64,000 bases of DNA from UBA1181 sp045639525 (GCA_045639525.1 JAZUDI010000046.1:10526-74525); one strand, 5' to 3'; shown: positions 16,894 through 26,076, counted from the stretch's first letter. Made by a program: numbers and translations. The notes: a model not told the origin generated them from the letters alone.

Positions 16894-18096
16894 CTATAGG
16901 GCGCTGATGATGCGTTCGTAGGCTTCGTTGATTTCCGTCATCTTTTGGGTGCAGAAATCCTCCTTCCCCGCGTTTTGAGGAAGGTCGGGGTGGTATTGAA
17001 GCGCCATTTTGTGGTAGGCCCGCTGTACCTCCTCTTTCCCAGCGTTGCTTGTTATGCCTAATGTCGCATAGTCGGAAGAGAGCGTTCTACTGTATGTGGC
17101 GCTCGTTCTTTGGGAGTTGTAATATTTGGTGTAATCATCGTACTCAGTGCGCAGCGGACCATACTTCTGGTTGAAGTAGTTGATGGTGATGTTGTTCATC
17201 CTGAGCCCCGTCATCGCTTGTTGAAGAAGGCTCCATTCCTTGTTTTTGATGCCATCCTGGTCAATGGCCAGTTTGAATAGGAAGAGGATAAAGTCTCTAC
17301 GCTCTTCGAAGGAGAGCTGTTTGCAGAGATAGGCGTAATACTCACCTGTTTTATTTTCGTCAAGATACGTGTCGTGCGTGATTTCTATGCTGGGGTGATT
17401 GTGGAGGTAGTCATTGAAGATATCTTCCTCACGAGAGGATGGTTCCTCTGGCGCATATTTTAATAGGTTAGAGGTGAAGTGGGATAAGTATCTGTTGGTC
17501 TCTTTGTCTTTGGAACCTCGAGAGCTCGATATGCCTATCCAGACAGAAATGGCGAGCAACCCGAATGCTATGACATACATTGAAACGATACCTGTGTAAT
17601 CTTGTTTTACGACAATTTTTTGATGGAAATTGTTGTCTTTTAATGGTGTAAACATAACCGTTTGAGTTCCTCCAGCAAGTTCAAGTTTGAGGAACCCGCT
17701 CATCAGCGCTTTTTTTGTCAGTACAGTTCTAAGGGGATTATATGCTTTTCTAAATGAGACGTTACCATACCCATCGGTGACGTTGAGGATTTCATGTTTC
17801 TCATACAAGTTATCGCTAATAACAAAACAAGCTTCTACTATCATCTCATGGCCGGTATCGATTATTACGTTCTCATCCAGTTCCCTTATTTCGGTTCTTG
17901 ATTCAGTATTACTTCTGTAATCATGGAATTTTATGAAAACTTGGAAGGTTGTGTCTTGACCGATGTTTGTCATCGTTACGGTCCGGCTTGGTATGTTGTC
18001 TTTTGCGGCGTAACAAGAAATGCCTGCCATCATAGTGAAAAACACAATGACTCTGATAGCGAATGTGATGTAGGAAAACCCGGATTCTCTTTTCAT
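16894..18096 (-). CDS. Membrane protein with periplasmic domain and cytoplasmic TerB-like plus J domain (400 aa)
   Basis: A signal peptide or first membrane segment (residues 10-30) leads to a predicted periplasmic domain (31-165). One membrane helix follows (168-190, YTGIVSMYVIAFGLLAISVW), then a TerB-like domain (203-315, LFLFKLAIDQDGIKNKEW) and a C-terminal J domain (341-400) with HPD at 369-371. The last 200 residues align with the end of the 943-residue neighbour, including a shared FKLAID-DGIK-EW core and YHPDLPQN. It starts 42 bases after the methyltransferase stop and its own stop is 46 bases before the neighbour, suggesting one transcript. Likely a DnaK co-chaperone tethered to the inner membrane. 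Confidence 0.75.
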   Translation of the reverse strand: MKRESGFSYITFAIRVIVFFTMMAGISCYAAKDNIPSRTVTMTNIGQDTTFQVFIKFHDYRSNTESRTEIRELDENVIIDTGHEMIVEACFVISDNLYEKHEILNVTDGYGNVSFRKAYNPLRTVLTKKALMSGFLKLELAGGTQTVMFTPLKDNNFHQKIVVKQDYTGIVSMYVIAFGLLAISVWIGISSSRGSKDKETNRYLSHFTSNLLKYAPEEPSSREEDIFNDYLHNHPSIEITHDTYLDENKTGEYYAYLCKQLSFEERRDFILFLFKLAIDQDGIKNKEWSLLQQAMTGLRMNNITINYFNQKYGPLRTEYDDYTKYYNSQRTSATYSRTLSSDYATLGITSNAGKEEVQRAYHKMALQYHPDLPQNAGKEDFCTQKMTEINEAYERIISAL

Positions 18097-18138
18097 GGGA
18101 TGATGATCTCTGTTGGTTGATGATGCGGTTGGTGCTGC

Positions 18139-18840
18139 TTAAAATGTGATTTTCGCAAGGTAATCATAGTGCTTCCCGTCCATAACCTTCTCGCAATGTA
18201 GTCCTTCGCTGGCGGCTGATGCCGCAAGCGTTTCGAAATCTAAGTATAGCCAATCGAACGGTTCGCCCTGGACGTTCTTGTATTTCATTCGGAAATCAAT
18301 CTCCCCGTAATAACCCTCTTCCGGCAATTCGATGAACCCCTCTTCGTCCTCGTAAAGGTAACAGAGGTCGGTGGAATCGATGAGAAGTTGCCCGTTGGGC
18401 GTCAATCTCTTTTTGACGGTTTGGAAAAAGTGGGGGAGATTGCTGATCTTACCGACAATGCCGGTTCCGTTCATCAACATGAGGATGGTGTCGTAACACT
18501 CCTTGATGGTCACATCGAAGAAATCAATGCACTCCACAGATTTTATGCCTCTCTCTCTCATCACTTCGCAAGAGAGTTTGGAGATGTCGATCGCTTTGAC
18601 GTCGATGCCCTTTTCTTGCAGATGAAGGGAGTGGCAACCGGCTCCGGCTCCCACATCCAATGTCTTCCCTTGGGTGAGATCCAAGGCTTTCTTCTCCAAG
18701 GGAGGCATTTGCTTATAGTTGCGGAAGAGGTGTGGGACTGGGATTTCGTCGTCGTCGAAGAGCGACGATTGCACCACTAATTTATTTGCCCTTCCGGTAT
18801 GAAAATATTCGGAAATGGCACTGCCCATTGGATCGTTCAT
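18139..18840 (-). CDS. Class I SAM-dependent methyltransferase
   Basis: A 233-residue cytoplasmic protein with the Rossmann-fold motif I LDVGAGAGCHSLHLQ at about residues 61-75, an acidic residue after motif II (VKAIDIS) and motif IV-like DTILMLMNG. This marks a small-molecule type class I methyltransferase; the substrate is not predictable. It lies upstream of the two TerB-J genes on the same strand (42-base gap). It is downstream of the fabF terminator, so it has its own promoter or reads through. Confidence 0.85.
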   Translation of the reverse strand: MNDPMGSAISEYFHTGRANKLVVQSSLFDDDEIPVPHLFRNYKQMPPLEKKALDLTQGKTLDVGAGAGCHSLHLQEKGIDVKAIDISKLSCEVMRERGIKSVECIDFFDVTIKECYDTILMLMNGTGIVGKISNLPHFFQTVKKRLTPNGQLLIDSTDLCYLYEDEEGFIELPEEGYYGEIDFRMKYKNVQGEPFDWLYLDFETLAASAASEGLHCEKVMDGKHYDYLAKITF

Positions 18841-18867
18841 AGAGATAGCGGATTTTAAATTAAATAA

Positions 18868-18893
18868 GGGGAGAATCCTTTCGAATCCTCCCC
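18868..18893 (-). terminator. Probable terminator downstream of fabF
   Basis: GGGGAG and CTCCCC arms enclose a 14-base loop; on the minus strand the stem is followed by TTATTTAATTT. It lies 23 bases after the fabF stop and ends the fabH-fabK-fabF unit. Confidence 0.65.
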
Positions 18894-18915
18894 GTTTATG
18901 GATAGAGATGTTCTG

Positions 18916-20151
18916 TTATTTAACGAACTTTCTGATGGCTACACAAGCGTTATGACCGCCGAATCCCAAAGAGTTGGAGAGGGCGATGGTCAAGTCGGCC
19001 TTTTGTGCCTTGTTTGGTGTGTAGTCGAGGTCGCACTCTGGATCTGGATGGTTCAATCCGATGGTAGGAGTGACGATACCCTCTTGTACGGACAATGCGG
19101 AAACGATCACCTCCACACCTCCTGCCGCACCCAACATGTGTCCTGTCATGGACTTGGATGAGCTGATGTGCGCGCGACGTGCCTCCTTCTCGCCCATGGC
19201 GATCTTGATGGCAGCGGTCTCCGACATATCGTTCATATGGGTTCCTGTTCCGTGGGCATTGATGTACAAGGTGTCCTTCTCGCTGTAGTTGGCCTCGTCA
19301 AGCGCTTGCTTGATTGCCTTCGCAGCGCAAGAACCATCTGGCTTCGGTGCGGTGTAGTGGTGCGCGTCGCAAGTATTTCCGTATCCACAGATCTCGCCAT
19401 AAATCTTGGCGCCGGTAGCGATAGCGTGCTCGTACTCCTCCAAAATGACGATACCAGCACCTTCACCCATTACGAAACCTTTACGCTCCGCATCGAACGG
19501 CAATGAAGCGTTCTTTGGATCGTCGGATTTTGAAAGCGCCTTGGCGTTTGCGAAACCTCCGATGGCCAATGGGGTAATGGCTGCCTCCGCACCACCCGTG
19601 ATGATGGCGTCAGCGTAACCGTATTTGATTGCTCTGTATGCCTCTCCAATTGCGTGGGTACCTGTTGCGCAAGCTGTAACGACAGGCAAGCATGGACCCT
19701 CTGCGTGGTGGGCGATCGCGATGTTTCCAGCGGCGATGTTGGAGATCATCATTGGAATGAAGAGCGGAGAAACGCGTCCCGCACCATCTGTGTTGCATTT
19801 GGTGCACTCGGTGATGAAGGTGTTCATACCGCCGATACCAGAGCCTACATAAACACCGATTCTGTCGCTTGGCAATCCAAGATCACCTCTGTCGTCCATT
19901 GCCTGTTGTGCGGCAGCGAGCGCGAATTGACAGTAACGGTCTGCTCTGCGGGCCATTCCCTTATCTACTCCGAAATCCTCTGCGCGGAAGTCCTTCACTT
20001 CAGCAGCGACTTTTACTTCCAATCCTGTTGTGTCGGCATTTTGGATGAAATCGATACCACAGGTACCGCTTTTAAGATTCTCCCAAAATGTCTTAATGTC
20101 TTTACCGATAGGCGAGATTACGCCCATACCAGTGATGACTACTCTTCTCAT
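18916..20151 (-). CDS. fabF: 3-oxoacyl-ACP synthase II (FabF)
   Basis: A 411-residue condensing enzyme that elongates acyl-ACP with malonyl-ACP. The Cys-His-His triad is intact: Cys161 in TACATG, His300 in NAHGTGT and His338 in SMTGHMLG, with Lys333 also present. Length is standard. Its ATG shares one base with the fabK stop (TAATG), so the two are translationally coupled. It is last in fabH-fabK-fabF. Confidence 0.97.
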   Translation of the reverse strand: MRRVVITGMGVISPIGKDIKTFWENLKSGTCGIDFIQNADTTGLEVKVAAEVKDFRAEDFGVDKGMARRADRYCQFALAAAQQAMDDRGDLGLPSDRIGVYVGSGIGGMNTFITECTKCNTDGAGRVSPLFIPMMISNIAAGNIAIAHHAEGPCLPVVTACATGTHAIGEAYRAIKYGYADAIITGGAEAAITPLAIGGFANAKALSKSDDPKNASLPFDAERKGFVMGEGAGIVILEEYEHAIATGAKIYGEICGYGNTCDAHHYTAPKPDGSCAAKAIKQALDEANYSEKDTLYINAHGTGTHMNDMSETAAIKIAMGEKEARRAHISSSKSMTGHMLGAAGGVEVIVSALSVQEGIVTPTIGLNHPDPECDLDYTPNKAQKADLTIALSNSLGFGGHNACVAIRKFVK

Positions 20152-21098
20152 TATTTTGTTCTGTTTTGAGCCTTTGACAAAAGTGCCTCAGCCTCGTTCA
20201 CCATTGATTCTACAATTGCTTTTGCGGAGCGTTGCTCCTTGATAAGACCAGCGATTTGTCCAGCCATGAATGATCCTCCCTTAGCGTCGCCATCGACCAC
20301 TGCCTTTCTAAGTGATCCGGCACCGAACTTCATGATCTCCTCGTCGGTGATGTTGGTATCCTTTTCCATGTCAGCGAACTTCTTTGAGAATGGAGTCTTC
20401 AAAGAACGAACTGGGTGGCCCAAACGCTTTCCTGTTACGATAGTGGCGGTGTCGCTTGCGGAGATGATCTTCTCCTTGTATGTTTGGCTGACACAGCACT
20501 CGTCCGCAACGAGGAAGCAAGTACCGCATTGTACGCCCTCCGCGCCCAACATGAAAGCTGCTGCCATACCTCTACCGTCACCGATACCACCGGCTGCCAA
20601 AACTGGGATCTTCACAGCGTCAACCACTTGAGGCACCAATGCCATGGTGTTCAAATCACCTACGTGACCACCAGACTCGCAACCCTCTGCAACTACTGCG
20701 CTTGCGCCGATTCTCTCCATCAAGATGGCGAAAGCGGCTGATGCGACAACAGGAACCACCTTGATGCCTGCCTCCAACCAATCCTTCATAAACTTGGATG
20801 GGTTACCCGCACCGGTTGTGACAACTGCCACCTTCTCCTCGATGACAACCTTTGCCACTTCGTCCGCGAATGGGCTTTGCAACATGATGTTCACACCGAA
20901 TGGCTTGTCTGTCATTGTTTTGCATTTTTTGATCTCCTCACGAACGTACTCAGCGTTTGCGTTCATGGCGGAGATTAGTCCCAAACCACCTGCGTTAGAA
21001 ACTGCGCTGGCCAACTTGGCGTCGGAAATCCACGCCATACCACCTTGGAAAATTGGGTATTGAATACCGATCAAATCACAAATTTTGCTTGAAATCAT
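20151..21098 (-). CDS. fabK: Enoyl-ACP reductase II (FabK-type, FMN-dependent)
   Basis: A 315-residue TIM-barrel flavoprotein of the nitronate monooxygenase/FabK family. Motifs are IQYPIFQGGMAW (residues 12-23), the FMN-phosphate loop AAGGIGDGRGMAAAF near 165-180, and GAEGVQCGTCFL. The position between fabH and fabF argues for FabK, the last reduction of each fatty acid cycle, rather than nitronate oxidation. FabK enzymes are resistant to triclosan, which targets FabI. It overlaps fabF by one base and starts 31 bases after fabH. Confidence 0.88.
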   Translation of the reverse strand: MISSKICDLIGIQYPIFQGGMAWISDAKLASAVSNAGGLGLISAMNANAEYVREEIKKCKTMTDKPFGVNIMLQSPFADEVAKVVIEEKVAVVTTGAGNPSKFMKDWLEAGIKVVPVVASAAFAILMERIGASAVVAEGCESGGHVGDLNTMALVPQVVDAVKIPVLAAGGIGDGRGMAAAFMLGAEGVQCGTCFLVADECCVSQTYKEKIISASDTATIVTGKRLGHPVRSLKTPFSKKFADMEKDTNITDEEIMKFGAGSLRKAVVDGDAKGGSFMAGQIAGLIKEQRSAKAIVESMVNEAEALLSKAQNRTK

Positions 21099-21129
21099 AT
21101 CGTATAATTTTATTCTTATTATCTAATAA

Positions 21130-22077
21130 TTACCACTTCATTAAACATGCGCCGGAGGTGAATCCCGCACCGAACGCGCTGAATACGATGGTGTCGCCTC
21201 TTTGAATCTTGCCTGCTTTGTTCAATTCGTCCAAAAGGAGAAGAACGCTGGCGGAAGAGGTGTTTCCTCTATGTTCGATGTTGTGTGGGAATTTATCTTC
21301 GGGTTGATCCAAGAAACTACGGATCGCTTCGACGATTCTCAAGTTCGCTTGGTGCAAAATGAAGAACTTCACGTCACTTGCGGTCGCTTTGGATGCGTCC
21401 AAAACGGTTTGGATGTCGTTGCAAGAGTTGTGGGCGGCCAATTTGAACACTTCACGTCCCGCCATTTCCAATTTGTCATAGGTGGTGGTATCCTTTCTGA
21501 AAGGAGTGTCACCTTGTTTAACGTTGCAATTGAGCGCGGGGGTGTAACATGCGGTCACCTTCACAGCGCAATCCTCGCCTTCGTTGGATACGACAACAGC
21601 GCCTGCGCCGTCACCGAATAGTACGCAGCTTTCGCGCCGCTCCCAATCGATCATCATACTCATCTGCTCTGCACAGATAATGAGGATTTTATTAGCCTTG
21701 CCTGCCTTCATCAAAGCGTCCGCATGGTCGAGGGCGTAGATGAAACCTGTGCAGGCTGCGTTGGTGTCGATACATGGGCATGTTGCGCCGATGATTCCTT
21801 GGATAATACATCCCATGCCTGGAATGCATCTGTCGTTCATGATGTTATGGCAGATAATATAATCCAAATCCTTGGCGTCAACTTTGGCATCCGCTAATGC
21901 TTGTCTGGTCGCTTCTGCTGCTAGATCTGTAAGCGTCTCCCCGTCAGAGAGGATGCGTCTGCTCCTGATACCGGTACGGGTGGAGATCCACTCGTCGCTT
22001 GTGTCCAAGAACTTTGTTAGGTCGTCATTGGTCACTTCCAATTTTGGAATGGCACTTCCTGTTCCTAAAATTTTCAT
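21130..22077 (-). CDS. fabH: 3-oxoacyl-ACP synthase III (FabH)
   Basis: A 315-residue initiating condensing enzyme that joins acetyl-CoA or a branched acyl-CoA to malonyl-ACP. The Cys-His-Asn triad is intact: Cys109 in NAACTGF, His242 in ILHQANLRI and Asn272 in GNTSSAS. It leads the fabH-fabK-fabF transcript, with a good promoter 80-110 bases upstream. Confidence 0.96.
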   Translation of the reverse strand: MKILGTGSAIPKLEVTNDDLTKFLDTSDEWISTRTGIRSRRILSDGETLTDLAAEATRQALADAKVDAKDLDYIICHNIMNDRCIPGMGCIIQGIIGATCPCIDTNAACTGFIYALDHADALMKAGKANKILIICAEQMSMMIDWERRESCVLFGDGAGAVVVSNEGEDCAVKVTACYTPALNCNVKQGDTPFRKDTTTYDKLEMAGREVFKLAAHNSCNDIQTVLDASKATASDVKFFILHQANLRIVEAIRSFLDQPEDKFPHNIEHRGNTSSASVLLLLDELNKAGKIQRGDTIVFSAFGAGFTSGACLMKW

Positions 22078-22159
22078 TTTAAATATTATTGGCGGATTGA
22101 AAACCCGCAGTTGATTTCTCTTTTCCTTAACGTCCGGTTAGGGACGCTAAAATTCGTTG

Positions 22160-22189
22160 CAAATTTAGTAAAAAAGGAGTGAATAACAA
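22160..22189 (-). promoter_or_regulatory. Bacteroidota promoter for fabH-fabK-fabF
   Basis: On the minus strand GTTG (TTG at 22189-22187), a 19-base spacer and TAAATTTG (22167-22160) match TTTG-N19-TAnnTTTG closely. The leader to the fabH ATG is about 77 bases and contains two short inverted repeats (CGTCC/GGACG near 22131-22146 and GCGG/CCGC near 22092-22108) of unknown role. Confidence 0.7.
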
Positions 22190-22310
22190 CTCTGCCACCC
22201 TTAAAATGTGTTGAAGGGCGTCATTTTGATATATATCTATCAATAATTTGTGATAAATATTAATGTAGTCAATGGTTGTAAATGATACAAAATCGCAAGA
22301 AAGTGACTTG

Positions 22311-22784
22311 TTATTCGTGATGATAGGGTTCGCCTTTAAGGATGGTCATCGCGCGGTAGAGTTGTTCCGTGAAGACCAAACGGACCATTTGGTGTGAAAA
22401 GGTCATGCGGGAGAGGGATACCTTGTCGTTGGCGCGGCTGTAAACCTCTTGCGAAAAACCGTAGGGGCCTCCTACTACAAATACGAGTCTTTTCAGCCCG
22501 GACGACATTCTCTTCTCGATGTAAGCGGAAAATTGTTTCGAGGTGAATTCGCCTCCTTTGTCATCCAGTAAAACCACTTCGTCGTCGTTTTGGATGCTCT
22601 TCAGGATGAGTTCCCCCTCCTTCTGTTTTTGATTATCTTCTGTCAAGTTTTTCGTGTTTTTTAGAGCAGGTATCTCCTCTATGTCAAAAGAAATGTAGAA
22701 TTTTAACCTCTTTTGATATTCAGAAATTGCATTTTTAAAAGATAAATCGTTAGTTTTGCCAACTGTTAGAAGAGTGATTTTCAT
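22311..22784 (-). CDS. rlmH: 23S rRNA (pseudouridine1915-N3)-methyltransferase RlmH
   Basis: A 157-residue SPOUT-class methyltransferase that modifies helix 69 of 23S rRNA. The SAM-binding knot is seen in LVFVVGGPYGFSQEVY (about residues 100-115), followed by LSRMTFSHQMVRLVFTEQLYRA and the C-terminal YHHE. Length matches the family exactly. It is divergent from the DUF4783 gene. Confidence 0.96.
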   Translation of the reverse strand: MKITLLTVGKTNDLSFKNAISEYQKRLKFYISFDIEEIPALKNTKNLTEDNQKQKEGELILKSIQNDDEVVLLDDKGGEFTSKQFSAYIEKRMSSGLKRLVFVVGGPYGFSQEVYSRANDKVSLSRMTFSHQMVRLVFTEQLYRAMTILKGEPYHHE

Positions 22785-22868
22785 AACCGCGTGATATTTT
22801 ACGCGAAAATATAAAAAATGGCACAGACTTGTAGTGTTTTGTCCTTGTGCCTTAATATTTTGAGGAGT

Positions 22869-23249
22869 ATGAGATTAGGAAAAAAAATAATTCTTGCTTT
22901 CTTGTTTGGCTCAGCGGCGATGGTAGCGCAAGCCAATCCGGATATCGTGCGCGCTTTTTCCAATGGTGACATGCAACAGATCAGTTCATTTTTGGATAGC
23001 AGTGTGGATTTGACGATACAAAACAATGGCGGAACGAAGAGTAGGGGACAGGCGCAAGACGCGATCGCCTCATTTTTCAGAAACCACCGTCCATCCAATT
23101 TCTCGGTGACGCACAAGACGGAGAAGGAGAAGTCTGGTTTGATGATGGGAATGCTCTATACGAGTTCGGGTAATTTCCAAGTCCTGATTCTGACCAAGAA
23201 GGATGGTTTCAAGGAGATCATTCACCAATTGAAAATTGAAGGAAAATAG
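22869..23249 (+). CDS. DUF4783 family exported protein
   Basis: A 126-residue protein with a signal peptide (MRLGKKIILAFLFGSAAMVAQA) and a single small domain related to the NTF2/SnoaL-like fold. The conserved stretch is FSNGDMQQISSFLDSSVDL. In Bacteroidota this gene is regularly found next to nadC and rlmH, as here. The ATG at 22869 is preferred over 22818 because it begins directly at the signal peptide and follows GAGGAG. Function unknown. Confidence 0.8.
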   Translation: MRLGKKIILAFLFGSAAMVAQANPDIVRAFSNGDMQQISSFLDSSVDLTIQNNGGTKSRGQAQDAIASFFRNHRPSNFSVTHKTEKEKSGLMMGMLYTSSGNFQVLILTKKDGFKEIIHQLKIEGK

Positions 23250-23322
23250 TAGTGCGTTCGAAAGGCCATTATTATAATAGTAATAATCAAGGGGTAAATC
23301 CCTATTAATTTTGTTTCGAAAG

Positions 23323-24174
23323 ATGAAAAGCGAAAATGAATTGATTGAAGATTTGCTGGACCTCGCGTTCGCAGAAGATATCGGTGATGGTGACCATACT
23401 ACACTATGTTGTATTCCCGCAACCCAAAAGGGTAAGGCTCAACTCTTGATCAAGGAGGAGGGTATCCTTGCCGGCGTGGAGATCGCGAAACGTGTGTTCG
23501 CTAAATTCGATCCTGAGTTGCAAATGGAGGTGCTTATCGAGGATGGCGCGCACGTCAAGCCAGGAGATATAGCTTTCTATGTGACTGGAAAAGAGCAATC
23601 TTTGTTGCAGACAGAGCGCATCGTGCTCAACATCATGCAACGCATGAGCGGTATCGCTACCCAAACAAATAAATATGCGAAGGAGATCGAGGATCTACAT
23701 ACAAAGGTGATCGATACCCGTAAGACGACACCGGGCCTCCGCATTTTGGAGAAGAGAGCCGTGAAGATCGGTGGCGGTGGTAATCACCGTATCGGTTTGT
23801 TCGATATGATCCTTTTGAAAGACAACCATATTGATTTCGCTGGCGGCATCGAGAACGCTGTTTCAAATGCGAAGAAGTATTTGAAGGAGAAGGGCAAGAA
23901 CATCAAGATCGAGGTGGAGGTCCGTAACTTGGATGAGCTCGATCAGGTGTTGAAGATCGGCGGTGTCGACAGAATCATGCTCGACAATTTTGATACCGCA
24001 ACCACCCGAAAGGCTGTGGAGATCATCAATGGAAGATGCGAGACCGAGTCTTCCGGAGGCATCACCTTCAAGACTTTGCGTTCGTATGCGGAGTGTGGTG
24101 TGGATTTCATTTCTGTTGGTGCGCTCACCCATTCCGTAAAGGGGTTGGATATGAGCTTGAAGGCTGTTAAATGA
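23323..24174 (+). CDS. nadC: Nicotinate-nucleotide pyrophosphorylase (quinolinate phosphoribosyltransferase)
   Basis: A 283-residue enzyme of NAD synthesis that converts quinolinate and PRPP to nicotinate mononucleotide. The family motifs are VIDTRKTTPGLR, KIGGGGNHRIGLFDMILLKDN and the C-terminal ISVGALTHS. The ATG at 23323 is chosen because the earlier start at 23311 lies inside a TAATTTTG -7-like element (23306-23313). The stop overlaps the next ATG by 4 bases (ATGA), so the downstream nuclease is coupled. No nadA or nadB is nearby. Confidence 0.95.
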   Translation: MKSENELIEDLLDLAFAEDIGDGDHTTLCCIPATQKGKAQLLIKEEGILAGVEIAKRVFAKFDPELQMEVLIEDGAHVKPGDIAFYVTGKEQSLLQTERIVLNIMQRMSGIATQTNKYAKEIEDLHTKVIDTRKTTPGLRILEKRAVKIGGGGNHRIGLFDMILLKDNHIDFAGGIENAVSNAKKYLKEKGKNIKIEVEVRNLDELDQVLKIGGVDRIMLDNFDTATTRKAVEIINGRCETESSGGITFKTLRSYAECGVDFISVGALTHSVKGLDMSLKAVK

Positions 24175-25103
24175 GAAAAATCACGATATTAGTGGCGGCA
24201 TTTGCCGCCCTTTTTTATTCCTGCGACCCATCGGCTAACCAAACCGGCAATGGTGGAACCTCCGCTGACCGTTTTTTGGAGACGGATGGTCTGAACCATG
24301 CCTTCCCGAACATTCCTCCTTCAGAGGATGAGACGGCGCAGGAGGGTGGTGACGCGATCTTCACGCATTCGAATTTCAAGGGGAAAACCTATCGACACGC
24401 CAATTATTCGCTCTCTTATTCCGAAGAGGATGAGCAGGCGGAGTGGGTGGCCTACGAATTGACGCGTGAGGAGGTGAATGGCAAGTTGGATCGTAAGGAG
24501 GGGTTCGACGAGGATCCAACCATTACGACAAAATCAGCCTCTCCTTCCGACTATCAGAATAGCGGTTACGACAGGGGCCATTTGGCGCCTGCGGCGGATA
24601 TGAAGTTTGATGAGACCGCTATGGAGGAGTGCTTCTATATGAGTAACGTCTCTCCTCAAGTGAAGGAGTTCAACAATGGTGTTTGGAACGATTTGGAGAT
24701 GCAGACACGCGCATGGACCCATAAATATGGCACAATCTATGTGGTGACAGGTCCTGTCTTGCCGAAGGATAGCAAGAATGCCAGAAAGATGTACGCCTCC
24801 GAGAGGGGAAAAGATTACAAGACCAATGTGACGGTTCCGACCCACTTCTACAAGATTCTCTTCGATTTCACCAAGAAGGGTAAGGAGAAGATGCTCGCCT
24901 TCGTGATTCCTAATCAAGACACGCATATGCCTTTCACGACATTCGTCACCTCTGTGGACGAGGTGGAGAAGGTGACCGGCATTGATTTCTTCACCAATTT
25001 GGATGAGGAGGTGGAGCGCAGATGCGAGAGCCGTTCCGACCTTTCGAAATGGCCGGAAGCCACCTACATCAATTATTCAAGTACGCATACATTTAATCAT
25101 TAA
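24171..25103 (+). CDS. DNA/RNA non-specific endonuclease (NUC1 family) lipoprotein
   Basis: A 310-residue protein with a lipoprotein signal (lipobox cysteine 18 in LFYSC) and a beta-beta-alpha-Me nuclease domain. The catalytic motif is DRGHLAPAADM (His137), followed by the metal-ligand region FNNGVWNDLE. It should act outside the cytoplasm, probably in nucleic acid scavenging. It overlaps nadC by 4 bases and precedes fabD by 14 bases. Confidence 0.92.
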   Translation: MRKITILVAAFAALFYSCDPSANQTGNGGTSADRFLETDGLNHAFPNIPPSEDETAQEGGDAIFTHSNFKGKTYRHANYSLSYSEEDEQAEWVAYELTREEVNGKLDRKEGFDEDPTITTKSASPSDYQNSGYDRGHLAPAADMKFDETAMEECFYMSNVSPQVKEFNNGVWNDLEMQTRAWTHKYGTIYVVTGPVLPKDSKNARKMYASERGKDYKTNVTVPTHFYKILFDFTKKGKEKMLAFVIPNQDTHMPFTTFVTSVDEVEKVTGIDFFTNLDEEVERRCESRSDLSKWPEATYINYSSTHTFNH

Positions 25104-25117
25104 TCATAATTTTGAAA

Positions 25118-26002
25118 ATGAAAGCATTTGTTTTTCCAGGGCAAGGCGCCCAATTTATTGGAATGGGAAAGGACTTGTACGAGAACGTCCCATTGGCTAA
25201 GGAGTTGTTTGAGCAAGCAAATGATATTCTAGGATTTAGAATCACTGATATTATGTTCTCCGGTGCGGAGGAGGATTTGAAGCAAACCAAGGTGACACAA
25301 CCTGCGGTGTTCCTTCACTCTGTTATTTTGGCGAAGTCGTTGGGCAATCAGTTCACGCCTGATATGGTGGCAGGTCACTCTTTGGGTGAATTCTCCGCTT
25401 TGGTGGCTGCTGGCGCGATCGATTTCGCGGATGGTGTGAGCCTCGTTTCCAAGCGTGCTTTGGCGATGCAGAAGGCTTGTGAGATGAATCCTTCCACGAT
25501 GGCGGCTATCCTTGGCTTGGCGGATGAGAAGGTGGAGGAGATTTGCGCATCAGTTGAGGGTGAGGTGGTGGTCCCTGCTAACTATAACTGCCCAGGTCAA
25601 TTGGTAATCTCAGGCTCTATGGCCGGTATCGACAAGGCTTGCGAGTTGGCGACAGAGGCGGGCGCGCGTCGTGCGTTGAAGTTGTCTGTAAGCGGTGCTT
25701 TCCACTCTCCATTGATGGAGCCTGCAAAGGTGGAGTTGGCTGCGGCTATCGAGGCTACTAACTTCAAAGCTCCTGTCTGTCCTGTTTACCAAAATGTGAC
25801 CACCAATGGAGAGACCGATCCAGAGGTTATCAAGGCTAATTTGGTGAAGCAGTTGACCTCATCGGTTAAGTGGACACAATCTGTTCAAAACATGATCGCC
25901 GCTGGCGCTACAAGCTTCACGGAGGTGGGCCCTGGCCAAGTGTTGGTAGGATTGGTGAAGAAGATCGATAAGAGCGTGGAGACGATCTCCGCAAAGCTCT
26001 AA
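25118..26002 (+). CDS. fabD: Malonyl CoA-ACP transacylase (FabD)
   Basis: A 294-residue acyltransferase that loads malonate onto ACP. It has FPGQGAQ (residues 6-12), nucleophile Ser88 in GHSLGE and His196 in GAFHSPLM. The ATG at 25118 is chosen over a TTG two codons earlier. It is separated from fabH-fabK-fabF by rlmH, nadC and others on the opposite strand. A strong terminator follows at 26046. Confidence 0.96.
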   Translation: MKAFVFPGQGAQFIGMGKDLYENVPLAKELFEQANDILGFRITDIMFSGAEEDLKQTKVTQPAVFLHSVILAKSLGNQFTPDMVAGHSLGEFSALVAAGAIDFADGVSLVSKRALAMQKACEMNPSTMAAILGLADEKVEEICASVEGEVVVPANYNCPGQLVISGSMAGIDKACELATEAGARRALKLSVSGAFHSPLMEPAKVELAAAIEATNFKAPVCPVYQNVTTNGETDPEVIKANLVKQLTSSVKWTQSVQNMIAAGATSFTEVGPGQVLVGLVKKIDKSVETISAKL

Positions 26003-26045
26003 GGAGTTAAGAATATTAATTTGGCTCTTTTTTGAAAATGAATAG

Positions 26046-26076
26046 AGGGAGAGATTGGGTGGTCCGGTCTCTCCCT
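26046..26076 (+). terminator. Rho-independent terminator after fabD
   Basis: A 9-bp perfect stem AGGGAGAGA / TCTCTCCCT with a 13-base loop is followed by TTGGTTTGTGTTTG, 43 bases after the fabD stop. It isolates fabD from the arsenic island. Confidence 0.75.

Noticed and set aside
25112..25117. TTG start two codons before fabD
   Set aside because: ATG at 25118 begins the universal FabD N-terminus MKAFVFPGQG; the earlier codon adds nothing conserved.
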